DNA of 64,000 nt from contig JAHBXT010000003.1 in NCBI GenBank assembly GCA_019636385.1, positions 744,001 through 808,000 on the forward strand, read 5' to 3'. The position numbers were made by a program, and so were the translations under genes. The stretch comes from Pirellulaceae bacterium. GTDB lineage: Bacteria > Planctomycetota > Planctomycetia > Pirellulales > Pirellulaceae. How positions within the stretch are numbered: position 1 is the first letter of the stretch; each line of letters opens with the position of its first letter. Below, in pieces: positions 52,463-61,490 of this stretch. The notes under the pieces were generated by a model. That model searched no databases. It was not told where the DNA came from and worked only from the letters and a program-made list of their open reading frames with translations.

Positions 52463-53292
52463 TGCCGCCGATTCGCCCGACAATTCCGACTGGCCTAGAT
52501 GGATTGTCTTGGATAATCACAGATGATGGTTCCAAGACCCTATGGAATGAGCTGCTGGGTGAAACCTATCATAGTGGCTGCGGTGCGGTGGCTGAAGCCT
52601 TGGTCGTGTACCTGGATCACAGCGGTGTCCTGGAGCAACTGTGCAGAAGCCAACCGATGCGCATCCTGGAAATTGGTTTTGGAACGGGAACAAATTTTCT
52701 GATAACCGCCGCGTTAGCCATGAGGTTTGGTGCGCCTCTGGCGTATTGGTCCGTTGAGCATCGAGTTTTGCCCGGACAACTTATAGCCCAACTGGAACTC
52801 GATCGGCACTTGCCTGCGGTGATACTGGATAACCAACGGCGTCAACGAATGAGCGATCAAGTATGCGTGAGCGACTTTGCTGCGATACCATCCTTGACAC
52901 AGCGCTTGGCCAGCTACTTGGATTCGGTAGCGCCTGCGAAGCCTAGTAACAGTTGCCAACTGAGTGAATCTGTAGAGCTCAGCCTAATCGTGGGCGATGC
53001 CGGACAGGTTGTCAACGGCAAGCTCGCAGGCGAACTTGCGGGGCTGGATGCAATCTACTTTGATGCTTTTAGTCCAGACGCTTGCCCTGAGCTTTGGTCT
53101 GCGGAACTGCTGCGGTCGATGTATGAACTGCTGCGGCCTGGCGGGACATTGACTAGTTATTGTGTTAAAAGCAGCGTGCGCCAACGCCTGCAGCATGTTG
53201 GCTTTGACGTTCAGCGTAGGCTTGGACCGGCGAGCGGCAAACGAGAAGTGCTGTTGGCTATCCGTCAGCCGCGTAATGACCAACCGGCCTGA
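52462..53292 (+). CDS. mnmD: tRNA 5-methylaminomethyl-2-thiouridine methyltransferase MnmD
   Basis: 276 residues from ATG 52462, coupled to the transporter by a TAATG overlap. Family marks: SKTLWNELLGETYHSGCGAV at the N-terminus (the SxxYDDxYFS-type entry), the SAM-binding ILEIGFGTGTNFL, and DAIYFDAFSPDACPELWS, then GGTLTSYCVKSSVRQRL. This is the methyltransferase half of E. coli MnmC without the FAD oxidase half, and it completes the wobble-uridine modification mnm5s2U. It converges with and overlaps the plsC gene by 28 bases. Confidence 0.9.
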   Translation: MPPIRPTIPTGLDGLSWIITDDGSKTLWNELLGETYHSGCGAVAEALVVYLDHSGVLEQLCRSQPMRILEIGFGTGTNFLITAALAMRFGAPLAYWSVEHRVLPGQLIAQLELDRHLPAVILDNQRRQRMSDQVCVSDFAAIPSLTQRLASYLDSVAPAKPSNSCQLSESVELSLIVGDAGQVVNGKLAGELAGLDAIYFDAFSPDACPELWSAELLRSMYELLRPGGTLTSYCVKSSVRQRLQHVGFDVQRRLGPASGKREVLLAIRQPRNDQPA

Positions 53293-53915
53293 CTGTAGTA
53301 GTCGGAGAGCCGCCGCGTGATCAGTTGCACAGCTTCGGTTTCAGACAGCTGGCCGTATTCTGCATACGGGATGGCTGGTCCAATGGCCATGTGTATCGGG
53401 TGTCGTTTGGGCCACAAGCTACCGCGCGGCAACGCCTCGAATGCCCCTGCGATGGCCACGGGTATTAGCGGCACGCGCGTGCGCTTAGCGACCACCAAGA
53501 AGCCAGATTTGATAGGCTGCAAGCTGCCATCTGGCGATCGCGTGCCTTCTGGAAAAATGAGCACTTTCTGACCGTATTTTAGTTGCTGCAGAGTTGCCTT
53601 CAGTCCCGCTATCCCGCTGCGGTCGCGATCTAGTTCTATGGCATTCAGCAGTCGGATGATCCAGGCCAATAGCGGGTTGACGAACAGCGTACTGCGAGCC
53701 AATCCGCTGATTGGATCAGGAAACACCAGTCCCACTAAGACCGGATCGAAATTGCTCTGGTGCGTACTGAGGATCAGGGCTGGTCCCTTTACAATATGTT
53801 GTCGACCATGACATCGAAAGTCAAATAGCCACACAAATAGTAGCCGTGACAGGAATCGTATGGCGCGATATGCGCATTTGCCAAACCATTCTGTCGAGCG
53901 GTCAATCTGGGACAT
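53265..53915 (-). CDS. plsC: 1-acyl-sn-glycerol-3-phosphate acyltransferase
   Basis: 216 residues from ATG 53915 (TTG 53930 possible). The acyltransferase motifs are LSTHQSNFDPVLVG (H-x4-D catalytic pair), FPEGTRSPDGSLQPIKSG (lysophosphatidate binding) and VPLIPVAIAGAFE. A hydrophobic N-terminal stretch (AIRFLSRLLFVWLF) anchors it at the inner membrane. It makes phosphatidic acid from lysophosphatidic acid. It follows cmk by 35 bases in one operon, an arrangement found in many bacteria. Confidence 0.93.
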   Translation of the reverse strand: MSQIDRSTEWFGKCAYRAIRFLSRLLFVWLFDFRCHGRQHIVKGPALILSTHQSNFDPVLVGLVFPDPISGLARSTLFVNPLLAWIIRLLNAIELDRDRSGIAGLKATLQQLKYGQKVLIFPEGTRSPDGSLQPIKSGFLVVAKRTRVPLIPVAIAGAFEALPRGSLWPKRHPIHMAIGPAIPYAEYGQLSETEAVQLITRRLSDYYSQAGWSLRG

Positions 53916-53950
53916 ACGCAATCCAAGCAATCAAGCTACATCTAGTAAAT

Positions 53951-54751
53951 TCAATGGTTGGCATTCGGGTTGGTGTGCTCGGGCTGTTCGCCAAATCTAT
54001 CAGACGGGGCCCCTGACCTAATGTCCGGCATTGGTTGGTTTCCGTTAGCGGCAGCCAAACGCGAGACGACAAGTTGCTGCAACTGCTCGACGACTTCTTC
54101 CAACGACATTCCGTCAGTGGAAAACTCGATCGAGTCCGGCGACTTGCGTAAACCGCCTACAATCCGCGAACCATCTTGCCGATCGCGGATGTCTTGTTGT
54201 TGGACTACCGTTGCCAATTCCAGTTCGATGCCGCGCTCGGCCAATTCTGCCTGTCTGCGCCGCGCGCGTTCGATGTTGCTGGCCACTAAGAATATCTTGC
54301 ACGGCGACTCGCTAAACACTTCGCTGCCTTGATCGCGGCCGTCGGTCACGGCGCGACGCCCCCGAGCCCACTGGCGCTGGCGCTGTGACAGCAACCGCCG
54401 TACGGCCACGTTGTCAGCGATCAGCCCGACAGCCAGACTGACTTCCGGGGCACGAATGGCTTCGGTCACGTCTTGGCCGTCTAGCAGCACGGTGCTGCCG
54501 TGCAGCTCAATTTGCAGTCCTTCGGCTAGTCGTGACACTGATTCTTGATCCGTAAGGTCCATACCGCGCGCTAGCGCCGCATAGGTAACACAGCGATACA
54601 TGGCACCGGTATCAAGATATTCAAAGCCTAACGCATCGGCCAGTCGCCGCGCAACGGTACTCTTTCCGGCGCCGGCAGGACCGTCGATAGTGATGACCAC
54701 AGAATCCGTTGACGGAAGATGATGCACGTTCAAAGGTCCAGCAGCGGTCAA
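53951..54751 (-). CDS. cmk: Cytidylate kinase
   Basis: 266 residues. P-loop IDGPAGAGKSTVARRLA, then FEYLDTGAMYR, and the CMP-binding VTDGRDQGSEVF. IFLVASNIERARRRQAEL is the lid. It phosphorylates CMP/dCMP. The start is taken as TTG 54751, because it overlaps the upstream stop as TTGA and no ATG exists before the P-loop; GTG codons a few residues in are alternatives. The usual RDIGT motif reads RDQGS here. The tail after residue 240 is a short hydrophilic extension. Confidence 0.93.
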   Translation of the reverse strand: MTAAGPLNVHHLPSTDSVVITIDGPAGAGKSTVARRLADALGFEYLDTGAMYRCVTYAALARGMDLTDQESVSRLAEGLQIELHGSTVLLDGQDVTEAIRAPEVSLAVGLIADNVAVRRLLSQRQRQWARGRRAVTDGRDQGSEVFSESPCKIFLVASNIERARRRQAELAERGIELELATVVQQQDIRDRQDGSRIVGGLRKSPDSIEFSTDGMSLEEVVEQLQQLVVSRLAAANGNQPMPDIRSGAPSDRFGEQPEHTNPNANH

Positions 54752-55500
54752 AAGAGCTTAGGAGCGCCGTAACGGGCGTGAATCTGATTGCAGGTCTGCG
54801 GTGCCAGCCGCAAGCCATGTGATAAATCGCGTAGGTATTGAGCTTCCTGTTGGTTGTCCAATTCAATTGCCGCCAACGACAGTGTGTAGACTTGCACTTC
54901 CATGCCCAATGGAACGCTCCAGGCAAACTCGCGGACGTCGAGTGGACGGGCAAATTCCTGCTTGAGAAACTGAAGCGCTTCGCTATCCAACTGAAGGCGA
55001 GTGAGAATAGCCTGTTGCTCCTGAGCGTCTACTTGGCCGTCTGCCTTGGCAGCGTTAATCAGCGCGCGAACCAGGATTAGCGCTTCATCATCAGTGGTCA
55101 GCGTGGGTTGCGCAGCGGGTGGAAGACCGCTTGGGGCGTGTGATGCCGACGTAGGTTGTGGCAGGTGTCGTGGCCGAGGGTCCGCAGGTCTTGTGTGCGA
55201 TGGTGCAGGCGTGTTACGCTGATTGCCGCTGGCGGATCGACCTCCGGTAGCTACGCCAAGGAGCTCTTCGAGCCGGCGCGATTCGGATTGAATGTCCACT
55301 GACCCAGCGGCAGCAGACTGGCGATGTTCCGGCTGCGCCGCCGGTTGCGATTGTGTGGCAACACCGCCCATCCCAGCCTTGATAAGCTGTTCGAGAATAC
55401 CACCGCCCAATCCACCAGCGGCACTCCCCTGACCGCCAGGCAGCTGGGTAACTCTGGCACCGCTGCCAAGTAGGCTGCCAAGTATGTCCATTGCATTCAT
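54748..55500 (-). CDS. TerB/DUF533-like protein with low-complexity N-terminus
   Basis: 250 residues from ATG 55500. It begins MNAMDILGSLLGSGARVTQL, a typical DUF533 start, followed by a Gly/Ala-rich segment and a Pro/Ser/Ala-rich, apparently unstructured stretch to about residue 135. The C-terminal 110 residues are an all-helical TerB-like domain: LVRALINAAKADGQVDAQEQ with acidic residues placed like the metal-binding ones of TerB, and YTLSLAAIELDNQQEAQYL. Role unknown; the family is linked to tellurite and phage resistance islands by name only. It is the first gene of the operon with cmk and plsC. Confidence 0.72.
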   Translation of the reverse strand: MNAMDILGSLLGSGARVTQLPGGQGSAAGGLGGGILEQLIKAGMGGVATQSQPAAQPEHRQSAAAGSVDIQSESRRLEELLGVATGGRSASGNQRNTPAPSHTRPADPRPRHLPQPTSASHAPSGLPPAAQPTLTTDDEALILVRALINAAKADGQVDAQEQQAILTRLQLDSEALQFLKQEFARPLDVREFAWSVPLGMEVQVYTLSLAAIELDNQQEAQYLRDLSHGLRLAPQTCNQIHARYGAPKLF

Positions 55501-55531
55501 GTATGATCTGTTTTCTAGAGACCCGCAGTAC

Positions 55532-55559
55532 CTTAATAACCGTGATCGCCAGACGACGG
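55532..55559 (-). repeat. REP-like palindromic repeat, copy 5 (weakest)
   Basis: Shares the core CGTCTGGCGA (minus strand) and part of the following arm; the flanking arm is poorly conserved. It lies upstream of the TerB-like gene. Confidence 0.4.
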
Positions 55560-55768
55560 GCAAACTGAGCTACTTACCGTTAGCTGTCGGTAAACGCTAA
55601 TAAATTGTTGTTGGTAGCTCGCCTAACAAATGCCGTGGCCATTCAGTACACCGGACAACAGTAAGTTGGAAGACGCCGGGCGCCCAACGAAGCCTATTAT
55701 TGTAGCTCGTGGAGAGAAGTTGGCGAAGTACGGCATAGAAAAGTTCGGGGGCCTAATCGCCGCCAGGC

Positions 55769-56869
55769 CTAGAGCTGCACGATAGCTGTACCCCAGGTGA
55801 GCCCGGCACCGAAGCCGCAGAGCATGGCTCTCGAATTCGGCTTCAGTGCCCCGCTGCGCCGAGCTTCATCCAAGACTATGGGGATGCTGGCTGAACTGGT
55901 ATTGCCGTAGCGATTTAAGTTCACAAATACTTTGCCAGCACCGATGTCGAATGTGCTGATCGCTGCGTCTAGAATGCGAATGTTCGCTTGATGCAGGATG
56001 AACAAGTCGATATCGTCGACTGACAATCGGGCGTGTTCGAGACAGTCATTCATGCTGTCGGTAACGCTGCGGACGGCCCATTTGAATACGCTCTGGCCTT
56101 CCATGTGCAGATACTGATCTCCCGCCATCAGACTCTGTGGCGTCAATGCTTGACGGCTTCCACCGGCAGGTATGTACAGCGTTTGCCAACTTGAGCCTTC
56201 AGCGCCCAAGGTGTAACTTTCCAGTCCTTTGGTGGTGTCGGCGGTCGGGCGAAGTAGCACAGCCCCAGCACCATCCCCGAAAACTGGAAAGGTCTTGACA
56301 TCCGATGGGTTGGTTATGCGACTCATCACCTCACTGCCGATTACCAGAGCGCACTGCGACGACCCTGAACGAACAAACTGTCCGGCTGTGACTAACGCGT
56401 ACATGAATCCGGCACAGGCGGCACTGACGTCCATGGCGGGAGCTACACAGCCCAATTGTCGCTGTACGTGGCAGGCGGTTGAGGGCGACAGGTGATCAGG
56501 AGTCATTGTGGCGACAATCAGCAGATCAACTTCGCTGACATCGGTCTCGCCATTGTCCAAGCACCGTTGGGCGGCCAACACCGCTAGATCACTGGTTGCC
56601 TGATCGGGAGCGGCGCGACGCCGCTGACAAATGCCGGTTCGCCGCTGAATCCACTCGCTATCGCATCCTAGGTCGGACAAGTCTTCATTGGGTACGATGC
56701 GCTCAGGAAGATAGCTGCCGACGGCCGCCAATTGCACGCCCATCATGCGACTCATTCGACTACGGCCCGAGCGTCCCAATTGCGCTTGAAGAGGTCGTCG
56801 CTCCGGCGTCGTAAAGACTACCGGGACATAGCCGGCTGCACTCTGCGTCGAAGGTTCCAAAAACGTCAT
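55769..56869 (-). CDS. fabH: 3-oxoacyl-ACP synthase III (FabH)
   Basis: 366 residues as drawn; the conserved part starts at about residue 43 with VQLAAVGSYLPERIVPNEDL, so ATG 56755 or 56746 would give the normal 325-residue enzyme. Catalytic Cys in VSAACAGFMYAL, His in LFILHQANIRIL, Asn in NRYGNTSSASIP, and the closing GFGAGLTWGTAIVQL. It condenses acetyl-CoA with malonyl-ACP to begin fatty acid synthesis. The plsX, rpmF and fabD neighbours common elsewhere are absent. Confidence 0.94.
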   Translation of the reverse strand: MTFLEPSTQSAAGYVPVVFTTPERRPLQAQLGRSGRSRMSRMMGVQLAAVGSYLPERIVPNEDLSDLGCDSEWIQRRTGICQRRRAAPDQATSDLAVLAAQRCLDNGETDVSEVDLLIVATMTPDHLSPSTACHVQRQLGCVAPAMDVSAACAGFMYALVTAGQFVRSGSSQCALVIGSEVMSRITNPSDVKTFPVFGDGAGAVLLRPTADTTKGLESYTLGAEGSSWQTLYIPAGGSRQALTPQSLMAGDQYLHMEGQSVFKWAVRSVTDSMNDCLEHARLSVDDIDLFILHQANIRILDAAISTFDIGAGKVFVNLNRYGNTSSASIPIVLDEARRSGALKPNSRAMLCGFGAGLTWGTAIVQL

Positions 56870-57030
56870 GCTTCCGGCTCGATGTCGGTTCCAAGCGGGT
56901 TGCGGCGTCGATGGCTAGCTAGCTGAGCTGCGCCTCGATTCTCGCCTCGAACGCGATCGTAGCAAAATGATCGGCTGGCCGCGCGGTCAGTTTGCATCAA
57001 TTCTGTCAAATTCAGCACCTTTAGCAGCTT

Positions 57031-57732
57031 CTATAAATTGACGGAAGTTGCGTCCAACGCGTATTCCCAGGTGGCGTCGACTGGATGAAATAGGACGGCT
57101 GCCCGTCGAGCGACGTGTTGCAGATAGGTACTGCGAAAGTTAGCTTCGGTCGTATCCGTGATTGGCACACCGCCGTGTTGCGGAAAGGAGTGATTGCCCA
57201 GCTGTTTGTTGAATACCAGTTTGCCGTCCGCCTGTAGATCGTAAACCGACACCTCGACATTGCACTGCCCGCGAAACAGCGTGGCACCATCACGAAGCTT
57301 GAGGTCATTTACCTTGACAAAAATCAGCTGCTCAGCTTTAACTCCTCGTCCCACAGCCAACGGATCATTGCCCGACCAACTTTCAATTTCAATCCACCGC
57401 TCAACCTCAGCTTGCGGGATGACCTTGGCTTTGGGCAAGTTGTCTTGAAGTTGAGAGCAGATAAAACTTGCAATCAACGTATTGGCGGCATCACTGGCAA
57501 CGGCACCGTTAGTTGTACATACTACGGCCACTCGCTTTTCGGTCAGACCCTTGTATTCGGCGGGGATGTCATTGCCGCGTATGGCATACAGCATGTTGGC
57601 TGCTGCGCTCACACAGCCTGCACTTGGAATTAGCAACAGCGTTAACAGTCCTAGTGTTATGGCACTCCACCAGTAGCCTGAAATAGGACATTTCGAGCGA
57701 CGTTGATGAATGTACAGGGATCGAATGCACAT
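57031..57732 (-). CDS. Putative lipoprotein of unknown function
   Basis: 233 residues. A basic N-terminus and hydrophobic AITLGLLTLLLIPSAGC give a lipoprotein signal with lipobox PSAGC (Cys near residue 40). The mature part contains KRVAVVCTTNGAVASDAANT and CSQLQDNLPKAKVIPQAEVE, then FRGQCNVEVSVYDLQADGKL; this order (strand, helix, then a beta region that describes a vector of values) recalls small envelope lipoproteins seen in planctomycetes. No family name can be given. It is the last gene of the operon that starts with the histidine kinase, 40 bases after DUF2752. Confidence 0.7.
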   Translation of the reverse strand: MCIRSLYIHQRRSKCPISGYWWSAITLGLLTLLLIPSAGCVSAAANMLYAIRGNDIPAEYKGLTEKRVAVVCTTNGAVASDAANTLIASFICSQLQDNLPKAKVIPQAEVERWIEIESWSGNDPLAVGRGVKAEQLIFVKVNDLKLRDGATLFRGQCNVEVSVYDLQADGKLVFNKQLGNHSFPQHGGVPITDTTEANFRSTYLQHVARRAAVLFHPVDATWEYALDATSVNL

Positions 57733-57772
57733 CCGTTCAGCCCTTTATTGATGGTGTCTGATTACAACCTGA

Positions 57773-58195
57773 TTACAGCAACCGCAATGACCAGTGCACG
57801 AGTGCCGTGCCTAAGCCAGCGAGAAGGCTGACCGCCAGCGTCCACGAAAACCAATAGTCGCGTGTGGCTTTTCCGCTGACGAAGAAATAGCAACTGGCGG
57901 GCAGAAAAGCCAGAGCAATTAAGGCTAGCAACATCCCGCCGGAATTGGCTTGAGCCGCCTCAAAAATTCGACCACGGGTAACCAATGACCAACTGGTCGT
58001 CATCCCACACGCTGGACAGGGGATCCCCCACAGTTCCAGGACGGTGCAGGGTGGCAGCCCCAGTTGCTGATGCGTGCCCATGCCAAACGGTGACGGAGTG
58101 AGCATGCGAGCTATTGCTAGCAGCAGGGCAATGCTCAAACCGCTGACTAGGCACAGCCAGCGCATTTTCAAAGTGAGCATTGGTGCTGCTTCCAT
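57773..58195 (-). CDS. DUF2752 membrane protein
   Basis: 140 residues, three to four membrane segments. The DUF2752 mark is LPPCTVLELWGIPCPACGMT, with the C-P-x-C-G-M pair at the end of the first loop, followed by TTSWSLVTRGRIFEAAQANS. Function is unknown; the two Cys may bind metal or form a disulfide at the membrane face. It overlaps the end of the hydantoinase-like gene by 28 bases, or by 13 if ATG 58180 is the start. Confidence 0.85.
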   Translation of the reverse strand: MEAAPMLTLKMRWLCLVSGLSIALLLAIARMLTPSPFGMGTHQQLGLPPCTVLELWGIPCPACGMTTSWSLVTRGRIFEAAQANSGGMLLALIALAFLPASCYFFVSGKATRDYWFSWTLAVSLLAGLGTALVHWSLRLL

Positions 58196-59289
58196 AATGC
58201 CGCTACCGCCAGAGCCGGAGCGCAGCGAGCCGCTGCTGGTGAAACAAACTGATCTAAATACACAAATCGCACCGGTTCCAATTCGGTCATGTTCTTTAAT
58301 CGTTCGATCAACGGACGACCGTGACCGCTGACTAGCACTTGCGGTCTGACAGGTGCATCGAACGGTAGTTGTGAATTGCTGCCCAATTCTGTTGTTGAGA
58401 GATTGCGGATGAGCGCCTGGCCGACTTGTCGAGCCTGTGCCGCCGCAATCTGAGTGGCCAACGATACGATCGTTGGCTCAGCTAGAGTTTCTGTGTCTTC
58501 ACCGACCATCCGCGCCAATCTGGCCAAGGCATAGGTTCTTGTTCTAGGTCGACCGTCGGCTGTATCACAATCGTTCGAATCCTGTTGGGCAGCGCCTAGA
58601 ATGAGATTCACATCGTCGATGGTCGCAAATCGCTCGGCCATGACAGGACATGAGCGTCCCTCGATGTCCAGTTGACCAACGATGGCGTGAATTGGCGTTC
58701 GCTGCATGCCGGTATAGACCAATTGTCCGAGCTGCATGCGCTGTCGATCGGTGCGCGCCGCAGTGGCTATTTGCCTGTGCGCAAGCGGGATGATATCGAC
58801 TGTGGTCGATCCAATATCGACGATGGTCGACCACTCATCAGATCCCCAAGCCGATTCTTGAAGGCACCAGGCGGCCAGAGCATGCCAATTGCTTGCGGCC
58901 ACGTCCCATGGTTGGCTGCAGGCTTGTTGGATGCTATACCACTGACCTCCGACTGCGTAGATACGGCACTGTGGGGCCGGCACTACTGCACTGAGGCAAT
59001 CGAGAATTCTGTAAACACCTTCGCGGCGCGAAGCGAAGCAATCCGCCAGCTCGCCAGTCATCGTTACCGCCATAATTGATTGGTTGGACCAAGGCTGCAT
59101 GCTAGTTGCCATGAGCTGTCGGATTGTGGAGTTCAAACGTTCTGGCTCCAGCCACAGAGCGCATGGGGCAGCCACGCATTGCCCATCTGCCGCGAATAAT
59201 TTGACGTTGGCACCACCAATATCGATGCCCCACACAGCGCCCCGCAGCGGTTGAGAATTTGTTGAGTTGGCAGGTGAGGTTCGAGTCAT
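58168..59289 (-). CDS. Hydantoinase/oxoprolinase-family protein (H4MPT-linked C1 pathway, MfnF-like)
   Basis: 373 residues. GIDIGGANVKLFAADG at the N-terminus and STIVDIGSTTVDIIPL in the middle are the two phosphate-binding motifs of the ASKHA fold. The sequence fits the family described as H4MPT-linked C1 transfer pathway protein, which includes archaeal MfnF (coupling step of methanofuran synthesis). Planctomycetes are known to carry H4MPT-dependent C1 genes, which supports this. The other pathway genes are not in the window. Starts in ATGA overlap with the histidine kinase gene. Confidence 0.82.
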   Translation of the reverse strand: MTRTSPANSTNSQPLRGAVWGIDIGGANVKLFAADGQCVAAPCALWLEPERLNSTIRQLMATSMQPWSNQSIMAVTMTGELADCFASRREGVYRILDCLSAVVPAPQCRIYAVGGQWYSIQQACSQPWDVAASNWHALAAWCLQESAWGSDEWSTIVDIGSTTVDIIPLAHRQIATAARTDRQRMQLGQLVYTGMQRTPIHAIVGQLDIEGRSCPVMAERFATIDDVNLILGAAQQDSNDCDTADGRPRTRTYALARLARMVGEDTETLAEPTIVSLATQIAAAQARQVGQALIRNLSTTELGSNSQLPFDAPVRPQVLVSGHGRPLIERLKNMTELEPVRFVYLDQFVSPAAARCAPALAVAALWKQHQCSL

Positions 59290-61196
59290 TGCGGCTGGCT
59301 CTGGCTTGGCTCGTTAGGTGGCGGCGCGACGGAGGGTTGGAAGTGCATCGGCAGCATGATTTGAAAGGTACTGCCAGTCCCCAATTGACTACTCAAACGC
59401 ACTTCGCCTCCCAGTAGTCGGCACAGCTCGCGGACGATCGACAATCCCAAGCCGGTTCCGGAATACTGGCGTGTCAAACCGTCCTGTTGTAACACAACGC
59501 TACTCTGCCGAAATTTCTCGAAGATAATTTCAAAATCCGATTCAGGAATACCAACGCCGGTATCGCTGACCGTAATCGCGAAATGTTGGTCCTTGATGTG
59601 ACCTGCCTGGACGGTGATAACGCCACCATCGGGCGTAAACTTGATGGCATTGGAAAGCAAGTTGGTCAGAATCTGTTGAATCTTCGACTGATCCTGGAAT
59701 ACCAGCGGCATGTCGTCCGGCAAGTTGATTTGCAGGTCCATGTTTTTTTCATCAACCAGACTTTGTAAAGCTGTACATTGTGCGCGAATCAAGTCCGGCA
59801 GTGAAAAATAGGCGGGCGAGACTTTCATTTTACCAGCTTCCATCTTGGCTAAGTCCAAGATGTCGTTGATCATCTCCAGCAGCACCCGGCCACTGCCCTG
59901 AATGTTGGAGACATACTTCCGCTGCTTGTCGCTCAGAGCTTCGATTCCCTGCAGGACTTCACTGAATCCTAAGATACTGTTGAGCGGCGTACGCAATTCG
60001 TGAGACATATTGGCTAGGAAATCACTCTTGAGTCGATTGGCTTCGTAGAGTTGCAAATTGACCTGTGCCAGTTGATCGACGCGCATGTCCAATTCCATAT
60101 TCAGCTCGCGTAGCTTTGATTGTCCTTCGGTCATGTGGCGCAGCATGCGATTGAATGCTTCGCCCAATTCACTGAATTCGTCGCCAGTATCCAGCGTGGC
60201 TCGCAAGTACACATTGCCGCGACTAATCTCGTCGGTCACTGTTCGCAAGTGATTGAGTGGATTGAGAACGATATTTCGAAACACGTATTGCACGAACAGC
60301 AGCGCACAGGCGATCGTGACCATAGCGATGGTAATCATCACGGCCAACGTGGTGGCTGAGACCACTTGCGTTTGGCTGTAAGGGATTTTGACTTTGACGA
60401 CGCGAAACGGAATGTCCGCTGTTTGGTACCTTAAATCGCGAGGGTGGCACATCAAGCATTTATCGGGGAATTGAACGACGTGATAGTAAACGTACCAGCC
60501 GCCGTCTGGGGCATCGTCGTCGAACACGGGTCCATCCTCATCGAACATTTCGACGGTGCCTGGTGGACTGAAGTAAGTCACGACGTTCTCGCTGGCTCTT
60601 GTCTGCCCAGCCACTGCAGTTTCAGTAGCCACGCTGGTGGCAGCGGCTGATTGGGTTGTACTCGCAGGCTGACTGAGGCGTTGGCGATAGCGGACCTGTA
60701 ACCGTTCCATCAATGACTGCTCGACTTCGGTGGCGGGTAAATCGGCCGAGCCTAAATTCTCGTGCATGACCTCGGTGTCCAGCATCAAGAATGATTCGCG
60801 AAAGTATGGATTGTCCACCAGCTGGCGTCGCAAGACGGCATACGCCTCTGGCTCGTAATGTGTCTGGGAGGAACTTAAGCCGCGAGGCTCTACGGGCCGA
60901 GGTGGAATCAATGAAGATTGAGAGCTAATGGCTGACTGTTGACCAAATTTGGGACTCTCAACATGCTTCCACGCAACCACTGACCGGGCATGATCACGAG
61001 CCGATTGTCGCGTTGTCTCACGCACGAGGTCCTTGGCCACGATCTGGGACAAGAACCAAAACGCTAGGCCAATCGGAACCATCAGCGCCAAGCTTAGAAA
61101 CAACTGGCTCTTGCGCTGCAGCGACCAATGCCCGAACATCCATTTCATGGCTTGCCGACTGGCAATCATCAATTCGGCAAGTCTAGGTATTTTCAT
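59286..61196 (-). CDS. Membrane histidine kinase with periplasmic c-type heme motif
   Basis: 636 residues from ATG 61196. Membrane helix 1 (LFLSLALMVPIGLAFWFLSQ), a periplasmic domain of about 240 residues resembling the DUF3365/Tll0287-type sensor and containing DKCLMCHPRDL (one CxxCH near residue 246), membrane helix 2, a HAMP domain (NPLNHLRTVTDEISRGN), a coiled coil, the HisKA box FLANMSHELRTPLNSILGFS with the phospho-His, and an HATPase with N box ILTNLLSNAIKFT, G1 DTGVGI and G2 TGLGLS. It should autophosphorylate in response to a redox or gas ligand of the heme. No response regulator is adjacent. Confidence 0.9.
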   Translation of the reverse strand: MKIPRLAELMIASRQAMKWMFGHWSLQRKSQLFLSLALMVPIGLAFWFLSQIVAKDLVRETTRQSARDHARSVVAWKHVESPKFGQQSAISSQSSLIPPRPVEPRGLSSSQTHYEPEAYAVLRRQLVDNPYFRESFLMLDTEVMHENLGSADLPATEVEQSLMERLQVRYRQRLSQPASTTQSAAATSVATETAVAGQTRASENVVTYFSPPGTVEMFDEDGPVFDDDAPDGGWYVYYHVVQFPDKCLMCHPRDLRYQTADIPFRVVKVKIPYSQTQVVSATTLAVMITIAMVTIACALLFVQYVFRNIVLNPLNHLRTVTDEISRGNVYLRATLDTGDEFSELGEAFNRMLRHMTEGQSKLRELNMELDMRVDQLAQVNLQLYEANRLKSDFLANMSHELRTPLNSILGFSEVLQGIEALSDKQRKYVSNIQGSGRVLLEMINDILDLAKMEAGKMKVSPAYFSLPDLIRAQCTALQSLVDEKNMDLQINLPDDMPLVFQDQSKIQQILTNLLSNAIKFTPDGGVITVQAGHIKDQHFAITVSDTGVGIPESDFEIIFEKFRQSSVVLQQDGLTRQYSGTGLGLSIVRELCRLLGGEVRLSSQLGTGSTFQIMLPMHFQPSVAPPPNEPSQSQPQ

Positions 61197-61490
61197 CAAC
61201 ACGAATCCATTGTGGATTAGGCGGGGTACTGGCCGCAGGCAGCTGTCCAATCCTAGCCGAATTGGTGCCAATGCTAAAGTCGCCGCGCGCTAACTCCCAA
61301 TCACTCATGTCGACATAAAGCGAATATCAGTAAGATTCGGCAGAGTTTTCGCATTTTTCTGGGCCTCTGGGATGCAAAATGTGCGTCCAGCTTGCTTGTT
61401 CATCCCGACTTATCTGACTAGCATAATTGCTTGGCAGGCGCCTTCCGGCCGTCCAGGGTAGCAGTTGACCGTTTGTGGAGAAGACACTTC

